NCBI GenBank assembly: GCA_017643395.1
Contig: JAEPNP010000008.1
Span: forward strand, 1 to 64,000
Direction: 5' to 3'
DNA length: 64,000 bases
Source: Rhodothermales bacterium
GTDB taxonomy: Bacteria > Bacteroidota > Rhodothermia > Rhodothermales > UBA10348
Part shown: piece after piece, positions 49,884-57,355 of the stretch
Layout of the letters: the number at the start of each line of letters is the position of its first letter
How positions within the stretch are numbered: the stretch's first letter is position 1
Notes under the pieces: model-generated
The model's database searches: none
The model's input: only the letters and a program-made list of their open reading frames with translations
What the model was told of the DNA's origin: nothing
Made by a program: the position numbers and the translations under genes

Positions 49884-50510
49884 ATGAACACAACGAAATT
49901 CCTGGGATGGGCCACCATCGGTGCCGCTGCGCTCCTGATCGCGTCCCCCTTCATTGTAGACGAGGTCCGCACCGCTACGCAGTCCGCCAAAGTGGTCCTT
50001 GCAGACACCCCGGTGCCTTCGGACTCTGAAGATCCTGAGGTGGCCAAGGCTGCCATTTATGCGCTGGCGAACTCGCTGGAGGAGGGAGAGATTGATCTTC
50101 TGGTGCCCATCGTCAACGAGGCGAAGCATGAGGAGGTGCGCAAGGCAGCGCTCTACGCCATTGGAAACGTTGGCGGAGCATCGGCTGCGGAGTTTCTAAA
50201 GGAAACGGCCATCTCGCACCGGGAGACCGAGACCGCCAAGGCCGCGCTGTACGCTTTGTCGAACACGATCGAGGACAACGACGTCGGTCCGCTTGTAGAG
50301 GTGCTGCAGAAATCGGATGTGCTCGAAGTCCGGAAGGCGGCCCTGTACCAGATCGGCAATGAGGACTCTGAGGAGGCCGTCGCTACGCTCGCCGAGATCG
50401 CGCGGGAGGGCGAACCGGAGTTGCGGAAAGCGGCCGTCTATGCGCTGGGGAACAGTGACCTGGAGTCAGCTCGGGAGGTGCTGATCAACCTGGTCGGCGG
50501 GTTGGACTAA
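49884..50510 (+). CDS. HEAT-repeat protein, five repeats, membrane-anchored or exported
   Basis: The 208-aa product starts with a hydrophobic segment (about 7-25, LGWATIGAAALLIASPFIV) that acts as a signal peptide or anchor. Residues 45-208 contain five HEAT repeats (e.g. VRKAALYAIGNVG, VRKAALYQIGNED, LRKAAVYALGNSD). A good ribosome-binding site, GGAGG, precedes the ATG by 8 nt. The stop overlaps the next HEAT gene by one base (TAATG). Repeat sequences are close to those of the upstream protein, so the two probably arose by duplication. Confidence 0.87.
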   Translation: MNTTKFLGWATIGAAALLIASPFIVDEVRTATQSAKVVLADTPVPSDSEDPEVAKAAIYALANSLEEGEIDLLVPIVNEAKHEEVRKAALYAIGNVGGASAAEFLKETAISHRETETAKAALYALSNTIEDNDVGPLVEVLQKSDVLEVRKAALYQIGNEDSEEAVATLAEIAREGEPELRKAAVYALGNSDLESAREVLINLVGGLD

Positions 50511-51307
50511 TGCGTCGCCTGCTCATTGCATTTCTCCTGCTGAGTCCGGGCATGGTCCGGGCTCAGCAGGTGGTTCAGCCTCCCGCCACGGCGGAGACCT
50601 TTGAGGACCGCCTTTCCTGGGCGCTGGCCCAGCGGGGGGAGGCGACCATACTTTGGACCGTGGATTCGCAGGCCATGATGTCGTCCTGGTCGGAGAACGA
50701 TCCGCCGTTGCGTGAGGTGCTCGGCCTGTCTGACGGAGACCCGGCCCAGGCAGCCATCATGCTTAGACTCGAGGGAGGATCGGTGGTCCACATCCGTACG
50801 CAGAGGCTGGATTCTCCGGCAGTGGAACGAAGGCCAGAGGAGCGCAGAAGGCCGATCCGCTGGTTGGGTGCCGCTACTCAATCGGAGAGTTTCGCGGCGC
50901 TTTCCGGGCTGAGCGTCAGCGGCCGGGCGATACGGGGCAGACTGTACGCCTACGGGATTCTGTCTGATGTGCCGGCAGCAGGTCGCGTGGTCTCAGATGC
51001 GCTGGTCTCAAGCGAGTCCGTCGACCTGCGGAAGGCCGCCGCGTATGCGTTGGGCAGGCACTCGGGAAACGATGCCATAGAGCGACTGAAGCGGGCCTCG
51101 CTGGAGGACCCGTCCGTTGATGTCTCCAAGGCGGCCGGGTACGCCATCGGGGCCGTGAACACGCCCGAGGCCCTGACGGCCTTGCAGGACCTCATCGCCC
51201 GTCACACGTCCCGGGAAATCCGGAAGGCGGCGGTGTATGCAGTGGGGAACCTGGACCTGCCGGAAGCCCGGATGTACTTGCTGGAACTCGCCCGCACGGA
51301 ACAATGA
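50510..51307 (+). CDS. HEAT-repeat protein, exported, three clear repeats
   Basis: The 265-aa product begins with a signal peptide (MRRLLIAFLLLSPGMVRAQ). The first 150 residues show no clear family (including LSWALAQRGEATILWTVDSQ). The C-terminal third has three HEAT repeats (LRKAAAYALGRHS, VSKAAGYAIGAVN, IRKAAVYAVGNLD). It is linked to its neighbours by a 1-nt overlap upstream and a 4-nt overlap (ATGA) downstream. Confidence 0.85.
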   Translation: MRRLLIAFLLLSPGMVRAQQVVQPPATAETFEDRLSWALAQRGEATILWTVDSQAMMSSWSENDPPLREVLGLSDGDPAQAAIMLRLEGGSVVHIRTQRLDSPAVERRPEERRRPIRWLGAATQSESFAALSGLSVSGRAIRGRLYAYGILSDVPAAGRVVSDALVSSESVDLRKAAAYALGRHSGNDAIERLKRASLEDPSVDVSKAAGYAIGAVNTPEALTALQDLIARHTSREIRKAAVYAVGNLDLPEARMYLLELARTEQ

Positions 51308-52182
51308 AGGAGAAGTTGGCAGTGTGGGCCGCCGTCCTGACCCTCGCGGTGCCGGCCTCCGGGCAGGATGTCGTACGGGCCACCGGGGTACACGTCACCG
51401 AGTCGCTCAGCTACGCTGCAGGGATCGCGCAGGATCGGGAGTGGGACCGTGTCTGGGTGGGGTTCACCGTTCCTCGCACGGAGTACGGCGGTATGTACTA
51501 CGGCGGCAATCTGAATTCAGACCGACGCACTCTGGAAGACGTTTTGGATCCACCGACGGTCGAGCAGGCGGCCCGGCGCGCACTGCTGCGCGCATCCGGT
51601 GAGGAGACAGAAACGACCGCCGTGGCTGTCCTTCTTCAGCTTGAGGAGGGTAGTCTTCGGGATGCGCGCATTCGGTCGATGGGCGCGCCAGCGGGACTCG
51701 GCGGGCAGCCGTTGGTCTGGCTGGGGGAGGCGGACCCGCTAGATTCCCTGCCCTGGCTCATGGCGCTCCTGGACGATTCACGTGGGGAATTACGGGAGGA
51801 CCTAGTGTCTGCAATCGGTCTGCACGAATTGCCGGATACCGTTGTGCCGTTTCTCTTTGAGCTTGCCCACTCCGATCCGGATGAGGAGGTCAGGGAACGG
51901 GCGCGTTTCTGGATGGCCGATGCCGTTGCGAGCCGGATGGGCCTCATGCGTGGCTCGGCCGAAGAGCGAGATAGCGACGACGCTCGCGTGCAACGGAGCG
52001 CCGTCTATGCGCTGGTGAATTCCGACGAGGCCGGCGCTCCGGCGAGGCTGGAGCGCTTGATTGAGTCAGGCACCAGCAAAGAGGTCAAGCGGCATGCCGT
52101 CTTGAATCTTGCCTATCTGGACGACGGTCGGGGCCTGCCTGCGCTGGAGGTCCTGGCCCGGAGGGCGGGTCTCTTGAAGTAG
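51304..52182 (+). CDS. HEAT-repeat-like protein, exported, most divergent of the four
   Basis: The 292-aa product has a signal peptide (MKEKLAVWAAVLTLAVPASG, cleavage near 20). The N-terminal half resembles that of the preceding protein in plan (e.g. EDVLDPPTVEQAARRALLRA and QPLVWLGEAD). The C-terminal half holds four eroded HEAT repeats (LREDLVSAIGLHE, VRERARFWMADAV, VQRSAVYALVNSD, VKRHAVLNLAYLD). It ends the sigma/anti-sigma/HEAT cluster and converges on the CBS gene. Confidence 0.8.
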   Translation: MKEKLAVWAAVLTLAVPASGQDVVRATGVHVTESLSYAAGIAQDREWDRVWVGFTVPRTEYGGMYYGGNLNSDRRTLEDVLDPPTVEQAARRALLRASGEETETTAVAVLLQLEEGSLRDARIRSMGAPAGLGGQPLVWLGEADPLDSLPWLMALLDDSRGELREDLVSAIGLHELPDTVVPFLFELAHSDPDEEVRERARFWMADAVASRMGLMRGSAEERDSDDARVQRSAVYALVNSDEAGAPARLERLIESGTSKEVKRHAVLNLAYLDDGRGLPALEVLARRAGLLK

Positions 52183-52213
52183 TCGGGGAGGGGGTTGGGA
52201 ACCCGGGGAACAC

Positions 52214-52657
52214 TCAGCCGGGATAGGATCCGGAAATGAGGTTCTCCAGGTGCTCTGCCTTGGCCTGTGATTCTTTCAGGAGGCTTTTTACCAGGTCCCC
52301 GATGGACAGCACACCGACCAGGCGTCCGTCCGCCATAACCGGAAGGTGTCGGATGCGGTGCTCGGTCATCAGCGCCATGCAGTCCTGCACCGACATCTCC
52401 GGTTCCACGCTGACGAGATCGCTCGTCATGGCGTCCTTGACCAACGTGCTGCGCGAGGTGCGTCCCTGTAAGACTATGCGGCGCAGATAGTCGCGCTCGG
52501 TGAAAATGCCGGCCGTCCGGCCCTCTGAGGTGGCGATAATGGAACCAACCCTGCGGGCCTCCATGATCTCTATCGCCTGAAACACCGTGGCGTTCTCGTC
52601 GATGGTGATGACGTCGTTTCCCTTGCGGCGGAGGAGGTCGTCAACGCTTGTATTCAT
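52214..52657 (-). CDS. CBS-domain pair protein
   Basis: The 147-aa product is made of two CBS domains (about 1-65 and 75-140): VITIDENATVFQAIEIMEAR, GIFTERDYLRRIV, then SVEPEMSVQDCMALMTEHRI and GRLVGVLSIGDLVKSLL. Stand-alone pairs bind adenosine nucleotides and act as energy or redox sensors. ATG 52657 is chosen; the longer frame adds nine residues. It diverges from the thioredoxin-like gene across a region with two dyads. Confidence 0.9.
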   Translation of the reverse strand: MNTSVDDLLRRKGNDVITIDENATVFQAIEIMEARRVGSIIATSEGRTAGIFTERDYLRRIVLQGRTSRSTLVKDAMTSDLVSVEPEMSVQDCMALMTEHRIRHLPVMADGRLVGVLSIGDLVKSLLKESQAKAEHLENLISGSYPG

Positions 52658-52731
52658 GGCACTTACGGGTTGGATCCACCACAATCAAACGATCCCGACG
52701 CCAAATGCAAGTCTAGCAGGACAAAGTGGTG

Positions 52732-52748
52732 GTTCCCTGACCGGGAAC
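52732..52748. promoter_or_regulatory. GC-type dyad in the CBS/thioredoxin intergenic region
   Basis: GTTCCC TGACC GGGAAC is a perfect 6-bp inverted repeat with a 5-nt centre. It lies 7 bp from the AT-rich dyad at 52756, in the 154-bp divergent gap. Candidate operator. Confidence 0.45.
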
Positions 52749-52755
52749 TGCACGG

Positions 52756-52773
52756 TATTTGTTGTAACAAATA
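52756..52773. promoter_or_regulatory. AT-rich 18-bp dyad upstream of the thioredoxin-like gene
   Basis: TATTTGTT GT AACAAATA is a perfect 8-bp inverted repeat with a 2-nt centre in an otherwise GC-rich genome, 38 nt upstream of the chosen ATG (52812). The palindrome and its AT content suggest an operator for a dimeric regulator. I cannot name the regulator. Confidence 0.55.
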
Positions 52774-52811
52774 TGAGTCGTTGTGGTCTAAGCATGGCAA
52801 GCCCGACAACC

Positions 52812-53438
52812 ATGATTGATACTGACCTTATCGTACCCGTCTCGATGTCCGAGGCGTATGATCTGACCCGAAAAGGCATGACCACGGAGCAGCTGCTGGC
52901 CGAGTGGCAGCAGCTTGCGGAGGCGCCGCTGCGCGGGCTCGACCGTGAGGAGCGCCGATACCGGTTCTATGTGCGCTACAACTGGGAGCGATTCAATCGG
53001 GTCACCGAGTCATTCGAGCTGCCTGAGTCGTTCCAGGCCCTGATGCGCCTGCAGGGGGCACAAACCTGGCTCTTCCTGACGGAGCACTGGTGTGCCGATG
53101 CCGCCTACAGTTTGCCGGTGGTGCTGGCGGCCGCTGAGGCCGCCCCGAGCGCGGAGGTGCGCTTCCTCCTTCGGGACGACAACCTGTCCGTAATGGAGCG
53201 GTATCTGACAAAGAAGGCCCGGTCCATTCCGGTTTTGGCTGTCTTCGATGCCCAGGGCAATGAGATTCTTCGGTGGGGATCCAAGCCTCTGGCCCTGGAC
53301 GTACACCGGAAGGAGCTGCAGGCATCAGGCGCCGACGGTCCGACCGTATCTGCGGCCACCATCAAGTGGTACGAAGGCGAGGGTTGGCTGGAGGTGGCGA
53401 GAGAGCTGGAGGAGCGTTTTCTGGCAGTCTCCGGTTGA
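52812..53438 (+). CDS. Thioredoxin-like protein, single-Cys (WCADA) motif
   Basis: The 208-aa product has a thioredoxin fold at about 75-175: TWLFLTEHWCADAAYSLPVV, EVRFLLRDDN and SIPVLAVFDAQG, with the cis-Pro in the SIPV strand. The active site reads WCADA, one Cys instead of CXXC, which I recall from the Thioredoxin_9-type family of Bacteroidota. The N-terminal 70 residues are helical. It may be a thiol-disulfide or peroxide-response protein, but redox activity is uncertain with a single Cys. Alternative starts: ATG 52773 or 52794. Confidence 0.82.
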   Translation: MIDTDLIVPVSMSEAYDLTRKGMTTEQLLAEWQQLAEAPLRGLDREERRYRFYVRYNWERFNRVTESFELPESFQALMRLQGAQTWLFLTEHWCADAAYSLPVVLAAAEAAPSAEVRFLLRDDNLSVMERYLTKKARSIPVLAVFDAQGNEILRWGSKPLALDVHRKELQASGADGPTVSAATIKWYEGEGWLEVARELEERFLAVSG

Positions 53439-53490
53439 TCGGGACGGGCGGAATGTAGGACGGTTGTGCCCTATTTTCGCCGATCTTGAC

Positions 53491-54306
53491 ATGGAGCCCA
53501 TGAGCGAAAAGACCGACCCTACGACCAGCCCTGACAACGCCCAGGACCTGGCGCTGATTTTCATCGCCCTTGCCTACGGCGCAGACGCCGAACTCACCGA
53601 CCGGGAGATCGAAAGTCTGACGGCGGCGCTTTCCCGTTGGCGCCCCGAGGCTGACGAAGAGCGAATCCGCGAGATCGTTGTCGAAGCCTGGGCGGTGTTC
53701 GAGGAGGACGAGGAGGGTGACGAGGTGGTGCGAGCCATCGAAAACCTCAATACGGTGCTCAAACCTGCGTCCAAGCAGCGCGCACTGGAAGACGTCATGC
53801 GCGTGGCAGAGGCCGATGGGCTCCTGCTGACCTCGGAACGGTCGCTGATTGCTGTGCTGGCCGCGACCTGGGATCTGCGCGGTTCGGAGGCGGAACTGAT
53901 CGCCAATACCACGGCGACCATCGACAGCCGCCCGGTGTGGTCCATTTTGCATGACATCGCCGTGTTGGGCATCGCCGTGGCGCATGGCTCCACCGGCAGT
54001 CTTGACGAGGTCGAGATCGACAGCCTGTCCGGCCGGCTCTCGGGGTGGCGTTCCGAACTGGAGATCGACGACACGCGGGAAATCATTCGGTCGGCGCTGG
54101 AGATCTATTCAACGCTCGAGCTCACGGTCATCCTGCAGCAGAGCGCAAGCTCCATCAAGGAGCGGCTGCCGCACGCGCTGCGCTTGATCGTGCTGGATGA
54201 CCTGATCGCGGTGGCTGAGGCTGACGGCCGCATGAACCGTAACGAGGCCGACATGATCGGGTCGCTTGCGCAGGCTTGGCAGCTGGGCGTGCGGGTCGAC
54301 GCCTGA
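53491..54306 (+). CDS. TerB-like protein, two domains
   Basis: The 271-aa, acidic protein has two similar helical domains (about 15-130 and 150-270): DLALIFIALAYGADAELTDR, EVVRAIENL, DVMRVAEADGLLLTSE; then ILHDIAVLGIAVAHG, GSLDEVEIDSLSGRL and DLIAVAEADGRMNRNEAD. The pattern A.ADG......E is typical of TerB/TerD-associated and DUF533-like domains, often linked to metal or tellurite stress and membrane complexes. No signal peptide is seen. The start may be ATG 53491 or 53500. Function unknown. Confidence 0.72.
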   Translation: MEPMSEKTDPTTSPDNAQDLALIFIALAYGADAELTDREIESLTAALSRWRPEADEERIREIVVEAWAVFEEDEEGDEVVRAIENLNTVLKPASKQRALEDVMRVAEADGLLLTSERSLIAVLAATWDLRGSEAELIANTTATIDSRPVWSILHDIAVLGIAVAHGSTGSLDEVEIDSLSGRLSGWRSELEIDDTREIIRSALEIYSTLELTVILQQSASSIKERLPHALRLIVLDDLIAVAEADGRMNRNEADMIGSLAQAWQLGVRVDA

Positions 54307-54591
54307 GTTCTGTCTTTGCCTCGCGGGGCGAATCCTGGGCCGAGCGGCGCCCGGCCGGCGGGGCAGGGTGCGCAACGTGCCCGGCGATGGGGGCTTGAGG
54401 CGCGCTGCATCGTGGGGCCTGCTAGCTGTGGCCGCGCCCGCGTCCGGGGGCCGGCTCTCTGGGCCCGCGCTTGCGCCGCGGGCTCGGCTTGGGGGCGGTG
54501 TCGCGCTTGGCCGCGGGGCCGGGTTCGAGCTCTGGCCGCGCGCTGCGTCCGGCTTGAAACCGCGCGTCTGGGGCCTGCGGCCGGGCGCGTT
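54307..54591. other. GC-rich low-complexity intergenic segment
   Basis: Strongly GC-rich (GGCCGCG, GCGCTTGC and GGGGGCCGG modules), without stop codons in several frames because of composition. I see no gene, RNA gene or clear promoter in it. It is followed by the 51-bp repeat units. Confidence 0.7.
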
Positions 54592-54724
54592 TGTGGAAAA
54601 CGCCCGGCGCATTACACATGGGACCACGTCGCCGTGGTCGCGACATGGACTGGAGGCCCGTATTCCACTCGCGGTCGGTTCTGGAGTGTCATGAGGTGGA
54701 ATCCGGGCACGCTATTCCATGTCG
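54592..54724. repeat. 51-bp-period intergenic repeat, three units
   Basis: TGGAAA (54594), TGGACT (54646) and TGGAAT (54697) mark the units, 52 and 51 bp apart. Partners are ATTACACA, ATTCCACTC and ATTCCATGT, with GC-rich centres (CGCCCGGCGC, GGAGGCCCGT, CCGGGCACGC). The following 215 bp, to the recombinase promoter, hold no gene I can see. Confidence 0.75.
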
Positions 54725-54939
54725 GCGGCGAATCAGCTTTTGAGCGCACCGGCGAGCGGGCCACACAACGGCGCATCGGCCTCGGCGCCAAAGCACACGC
54801 CAGCCGCAACGACGCGGCGCAGCTGCGGACACGTGGCGCAAAGGCCGTCGCGCCGCATCGCCGCAGCGGACAGACCAGCCGCAGGGGCCGCCATGCCGCA
54901 GCCCACGCAATTCCCTCAAACGCCCACCAACCCAACCAC

Positions 54940-54971
54940 TTGCTAATGCAACGTAATTTACCTTATGTTTC
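54940..54971 (+). promoter_or_regulatory. Bacteroidota-type promoter for the recombinase gene
   Basis: TTG (54940-54942), a 21-nt gap and TATGTTTC (54964-54971) match the TTG/TAnnTTTG pattern with one mismatch. The region 54939-54990 is markedly AT-rich. The -7 element is 34 nt upstream of the ATG at 55006. Confidence 0.45.
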
Positions 54972-55005
54972 ATCACGAAGGTAACAAACGGCGCTGAGAG
55001 CCCCC

Positions 55006-55926
55006 ATGTCCGATAAGTTGGTTCCTGTGTACAGTGAGCGTGATCAGATGCGTCTGGCGCGGTCGACCGGGTCTGACCAGGATCTGATCAATCTTTGGCT
55101 GCGCGGCAAGAGTCCGCGGACGGCCGAGGCTTACCGTCGGGACACGAACCAATTCCTGAAGTTCTTCGGCGGCAGCTTGCACTACGTCAAGCTGGACGAC
55201 CTCTGGGAATGGAATGACGAGCTCACGGCCCGCGACTTGTCGGTGTCCTCAATCGCTCGCAAGATGGCGACGCTGAAGAGCCTGTTCAGCTTCGGTCATC
55301 GCATCGGCGTGCTGACGGTCAATGTCGGAGCGGCCTTCAATCTGCCCAAGGTGCCCAGCCACCTGTCCGAGCGCATTCTGACCGAGGAGGAAACGCGGCT
55401 CTTGCTGAACGATCCGGATTCTACACGCAATACGGCGCTGCTCCGCCTTTTCTACGCCTCGGGAGCCCGCGTTTCCGAGCTCGTTGCTCTGACGTGGACG
55501 TCCGTGAGACCGCGCAAATCATCAAACGGGCGTGCGACCGCTCAGATCACGCTTCTGGGAAAGGGCTCGAAAGTGCGCACCGTGCTACTTCCGGCATCGG
55601 TTTGGGACGTGGTTGCTCGGTACTGGGAGTCCGAGCAGGCCGGCGGCTTCGGCCGCCCGGATGATCCGGTGTTTCGGTCCATTCGTGGTGGAGCGCTTTC
55701 GCGCCAACAGATGTGGCGCATTGTGCGAAGCGCGGCTCGGCGCGCGGGGCTGCCGCAAAAAGTCTCTCCACACTGGCTGCGCCATGCGCACGCGTCCCAC
55801 GCGCTCGACCGGGGTGCTCCGGTTCATCTGGTCAAGGAGACCCTCGGTCATGAGTCGCTCGCCACGACCAGCAAGTACACCCACGCACGACCGGACGACT
55901 CTTCGGCCAACTACCTGGACGTATAG
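55006..55926 (+). CDS. Tyrosine recombinase (XerC/XerD family)
   Basis: The 306-aa product has a SAM-like core-binding domain (about 25-110) and a catalytic domain with all residues: Arg155 (SGARVSEL), Lys186 (LLGKGSKVR), His256 and Arg259 (PHWLRHAHAS), His282 (LGHESLATTSKYTH) and Tyr291. Length and arrangement match chromosomal XerC/XerD, which resolve dimers at dif, but I cannot tell which it is or exclude an integrase of a decayed element. Upstream are the 51-bp repeats, downstream a pair of 11-bp direct repeats. Flanking genes (TerB-like, rhodanese, MiaA) are ordinary. Confidence 0.9.
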   Translation: MSDKLVPVYSERDQMRLARSTGSDQDLINLWLRGKSPRTAEAYRRDTNQFLKFFGGSLHYVKLDDLWEWNDELTARDLSVSSIARKMATLKSLFSFGHRIGVLTVNVGAAFNLPKVPSHLSERILTEEETRLLLNDPDSTRNTALLRLFYASGARVSELVALTWTSVRPRKSSNGRATAQITLLGKGSKVRTVLLPASVWDVVARYWESEQAGGFGRPDDPVFRSIRGGALSRQQMWRIVRSAARRAGLPQKVSPHWLRHAHASHALDRGAPVHLVKETLGHESLATTSKYTHARPDDSSANYLDV

Positions 55927-55976
55927 GCTCGGCTCGCGATTGCCAATGGCCACGCCCCGGTCGATACGGATATCGG

Positions 55977-56031
55977 CCCAATAACGGAAGTGGCCCCTGA
56001 TCCTGCGTTCCTGGAGGGATCCCAATAACGG
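55977..56031. repeat. 11-bp direct repeats downstream of the recombinase gene
   Basis: CCCAATAACGG occurs at 55977-55987 and again at 56021-56031, 44 bp apart, in the 180-bp gap between the recombinase and rhodanese genes. They might be recombinase arm sites or part of a regulatory region. Nothing else in the gap looks like a gene. Confidence 0.5.
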
Positions 56032-56106
56032 CATTTATCTGTTTGCACAAGTATTACACTATACCGTGTGCTATTTTCGGGGTCCCTCAGAGCCCATCGG
56101 TCCCAC

Positions 56107-56442
56107 ATGTTTGCCACCTCGATTCCGTCAATCGACGTTCACGCCCTCAAGGCCCGCCGACAAGCGGGCGCCGATCCGGTGCTCCTGGATGTGCGGCGTG
56201 ATTTCGAGCGGGAAATCGCCTCACTCGGCGGCCTGCACATCGAGATGTCAGAGTTACCCGATCGATTGGAGGAACTCGAGTCCCATCGTTCGGACGAGCT
56301 GATCGTCTACTGCCGTTCAGGCCAGAGGTCGGCCCGCGTGGTTCAGTACCTCCAGCAGCATGGATTCACGGGTGCGGTGAACCTCGACGGAGGCGTACTC
56401 GCGTGGAGCCGGGAAATCGACCCGGAAATGCCCCAGTATTGA
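56107..56442 (+). CDS. Rhodanese-like protein
   Basis: The 111-aa single-domain rhodanese has PVLLDVRRDFEREIASLGG and the active loop IVYCRSGQRSARVVQYLQ with the catalytic Cys and a short loop typical of GlpE/PspE-type sulfurtransferases. It ends NLDGGVLAWSREIDP. ATG 56107 is chosen; upstream codons have no similarity. miaA starts one base after its stop with GTG. Confidence 0.93.
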   Translation: MFATSIPSIDVHALKARRQAGADPVLLDVRRDFEREIASLGGLHIEMSELPDRLEELESHRSDELIVYCRSGQRSARVVQYLQQHGFTGAVNLDGGVLAWSREIDPEMPQY

Positions 56443-56443
56443 T

Positions 56444-57355
56444 GTGATCCCGCTGATCACCGGGCCCACCGCGGTCGGCAAAACCGCCGTGGTGCTGAAG
56501 CTGGCAGGCGAACTGGACGGGGAAATTGTGTCGTGTGACAGCCGGCAGCTGTACGCTGAACTGAATGTCGGCACAGCCAAACCCACCCAGGAAGAGCTCG
56601 CAGCCGTTCCGCACCACTTTATTGGCGAGGCGACCGTTGGCGACCCGTGGTCGGCCGGGCGCTACGCCCGGGTGGCCGAAGAACGCATCGCCCAGATCCT
56701 GGATCGCGGCCGCTCGCCGGTCGTCGTTGGAGGGTCCACGCTGTACATCCAGGCGCTGGTCGAGGGCCTCGCGGACATTCCGGCCACGGACCCCGCGGTA
56801 CGTGCTGCTCTGAACGAAAAGCTGGAAACCGTTGGTCCGGCCGTGCTCTTCCAGGCTCTCGAGCGAGTGGACCCTGCATTTGCGTCCACCCTGGATCCCA
56901 CGAAGAGCCAGCGCATCGTGCGGGGTCTCGAGGTCTACGCCTCCACCGGCAGGCCGCTCTCCTCCTTCTTTGAGGACATGCCCCCTCCCCGCTTTTCGTA
57001 CGGGGTGGTCGTGCTGGACCGGGAACGGGAACGCCTCTATGCCAGAATCGACGAGCGTGTTCACGCCATGATCGAGGCGGGGCTCATCGAGGAGCTGCAT
57101 CGGCTGATGGAGGCGGGCTACGACCCGGAAGCCAATCCCTTGCGTACCATCGGCTACTCGGAGCTGGTGCCCTTTGTGCGTGGCGAGCGCAGTCTCGATG
57201 AGTCCATTGCACTTATCCAGCGCAACTCACGTCGCTACGCCAAGCGGCAGCTAACATGGTTTCGAGGGCGCGATGACTGGCATTGGCTGCCCCTCGATGG
57301 ATTCGATTCGGTCGATGCGACCTGCGCCGCAGTCAGACAGCGTCTCGGGATGTGA
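56444..57355 (+). CDS. miaA: tRNA dimethylallyltransferase
   Basis: The 303-aa enzyme adds the dimethylallyl group to A37 of tRNAs that read UNN codons. P-loop GPTAVGKTA (7-15), then the DSRQLYAELNVGTAKP region (about 32-47), the HHFIGEATVGDPWSAGRYAR segment, IVVGGSTLYIQAL-like text (VVVGGSTLYIQALVEGL) and the QRIVRGLEVYASTGRPLS stretch. The C-terminal tail has RNSRRYAKRQLTWFRGR. It starts with GTG one base after the rhodanese stop. It converges on the glycosyltransferase-methyltransferase gene with a 23-nt overlap. Confidence 0.95.
   Translation: MIPLITGPTAVGKTAVVLKLAGELDGEIVSCDSRQLYAELNVGTAKPTQEELAAVPHHFIGEATVGDPWSAGRYARVAEERIAQILDRGRSPVVVGGSTLYIQALVEGLADIPATDPAVRAALNEKLETVGPAVLFQALERVDPAFASTLDPTKSQRIVRGLEVYASTGRPLSSFFEDMPPPRFSYGVVVLDRERERLYARIDERVHAMIEAGLIEELHRLMEAGYDPEANPLRTIGYSELVPFVRGERSLDESIALIQRNSRRYAKRQLTWFRGRDDWHWLPLDGFDSVDATCAAVRQRLGM

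Noticed and set aside
54316-54984. Long plus- and minus-strand frames in the GC-rich gap
   Set aside because: Open only by composition, Arg/Gly/Ala-rich without any motif, and they overlap the 51-bp repeats.
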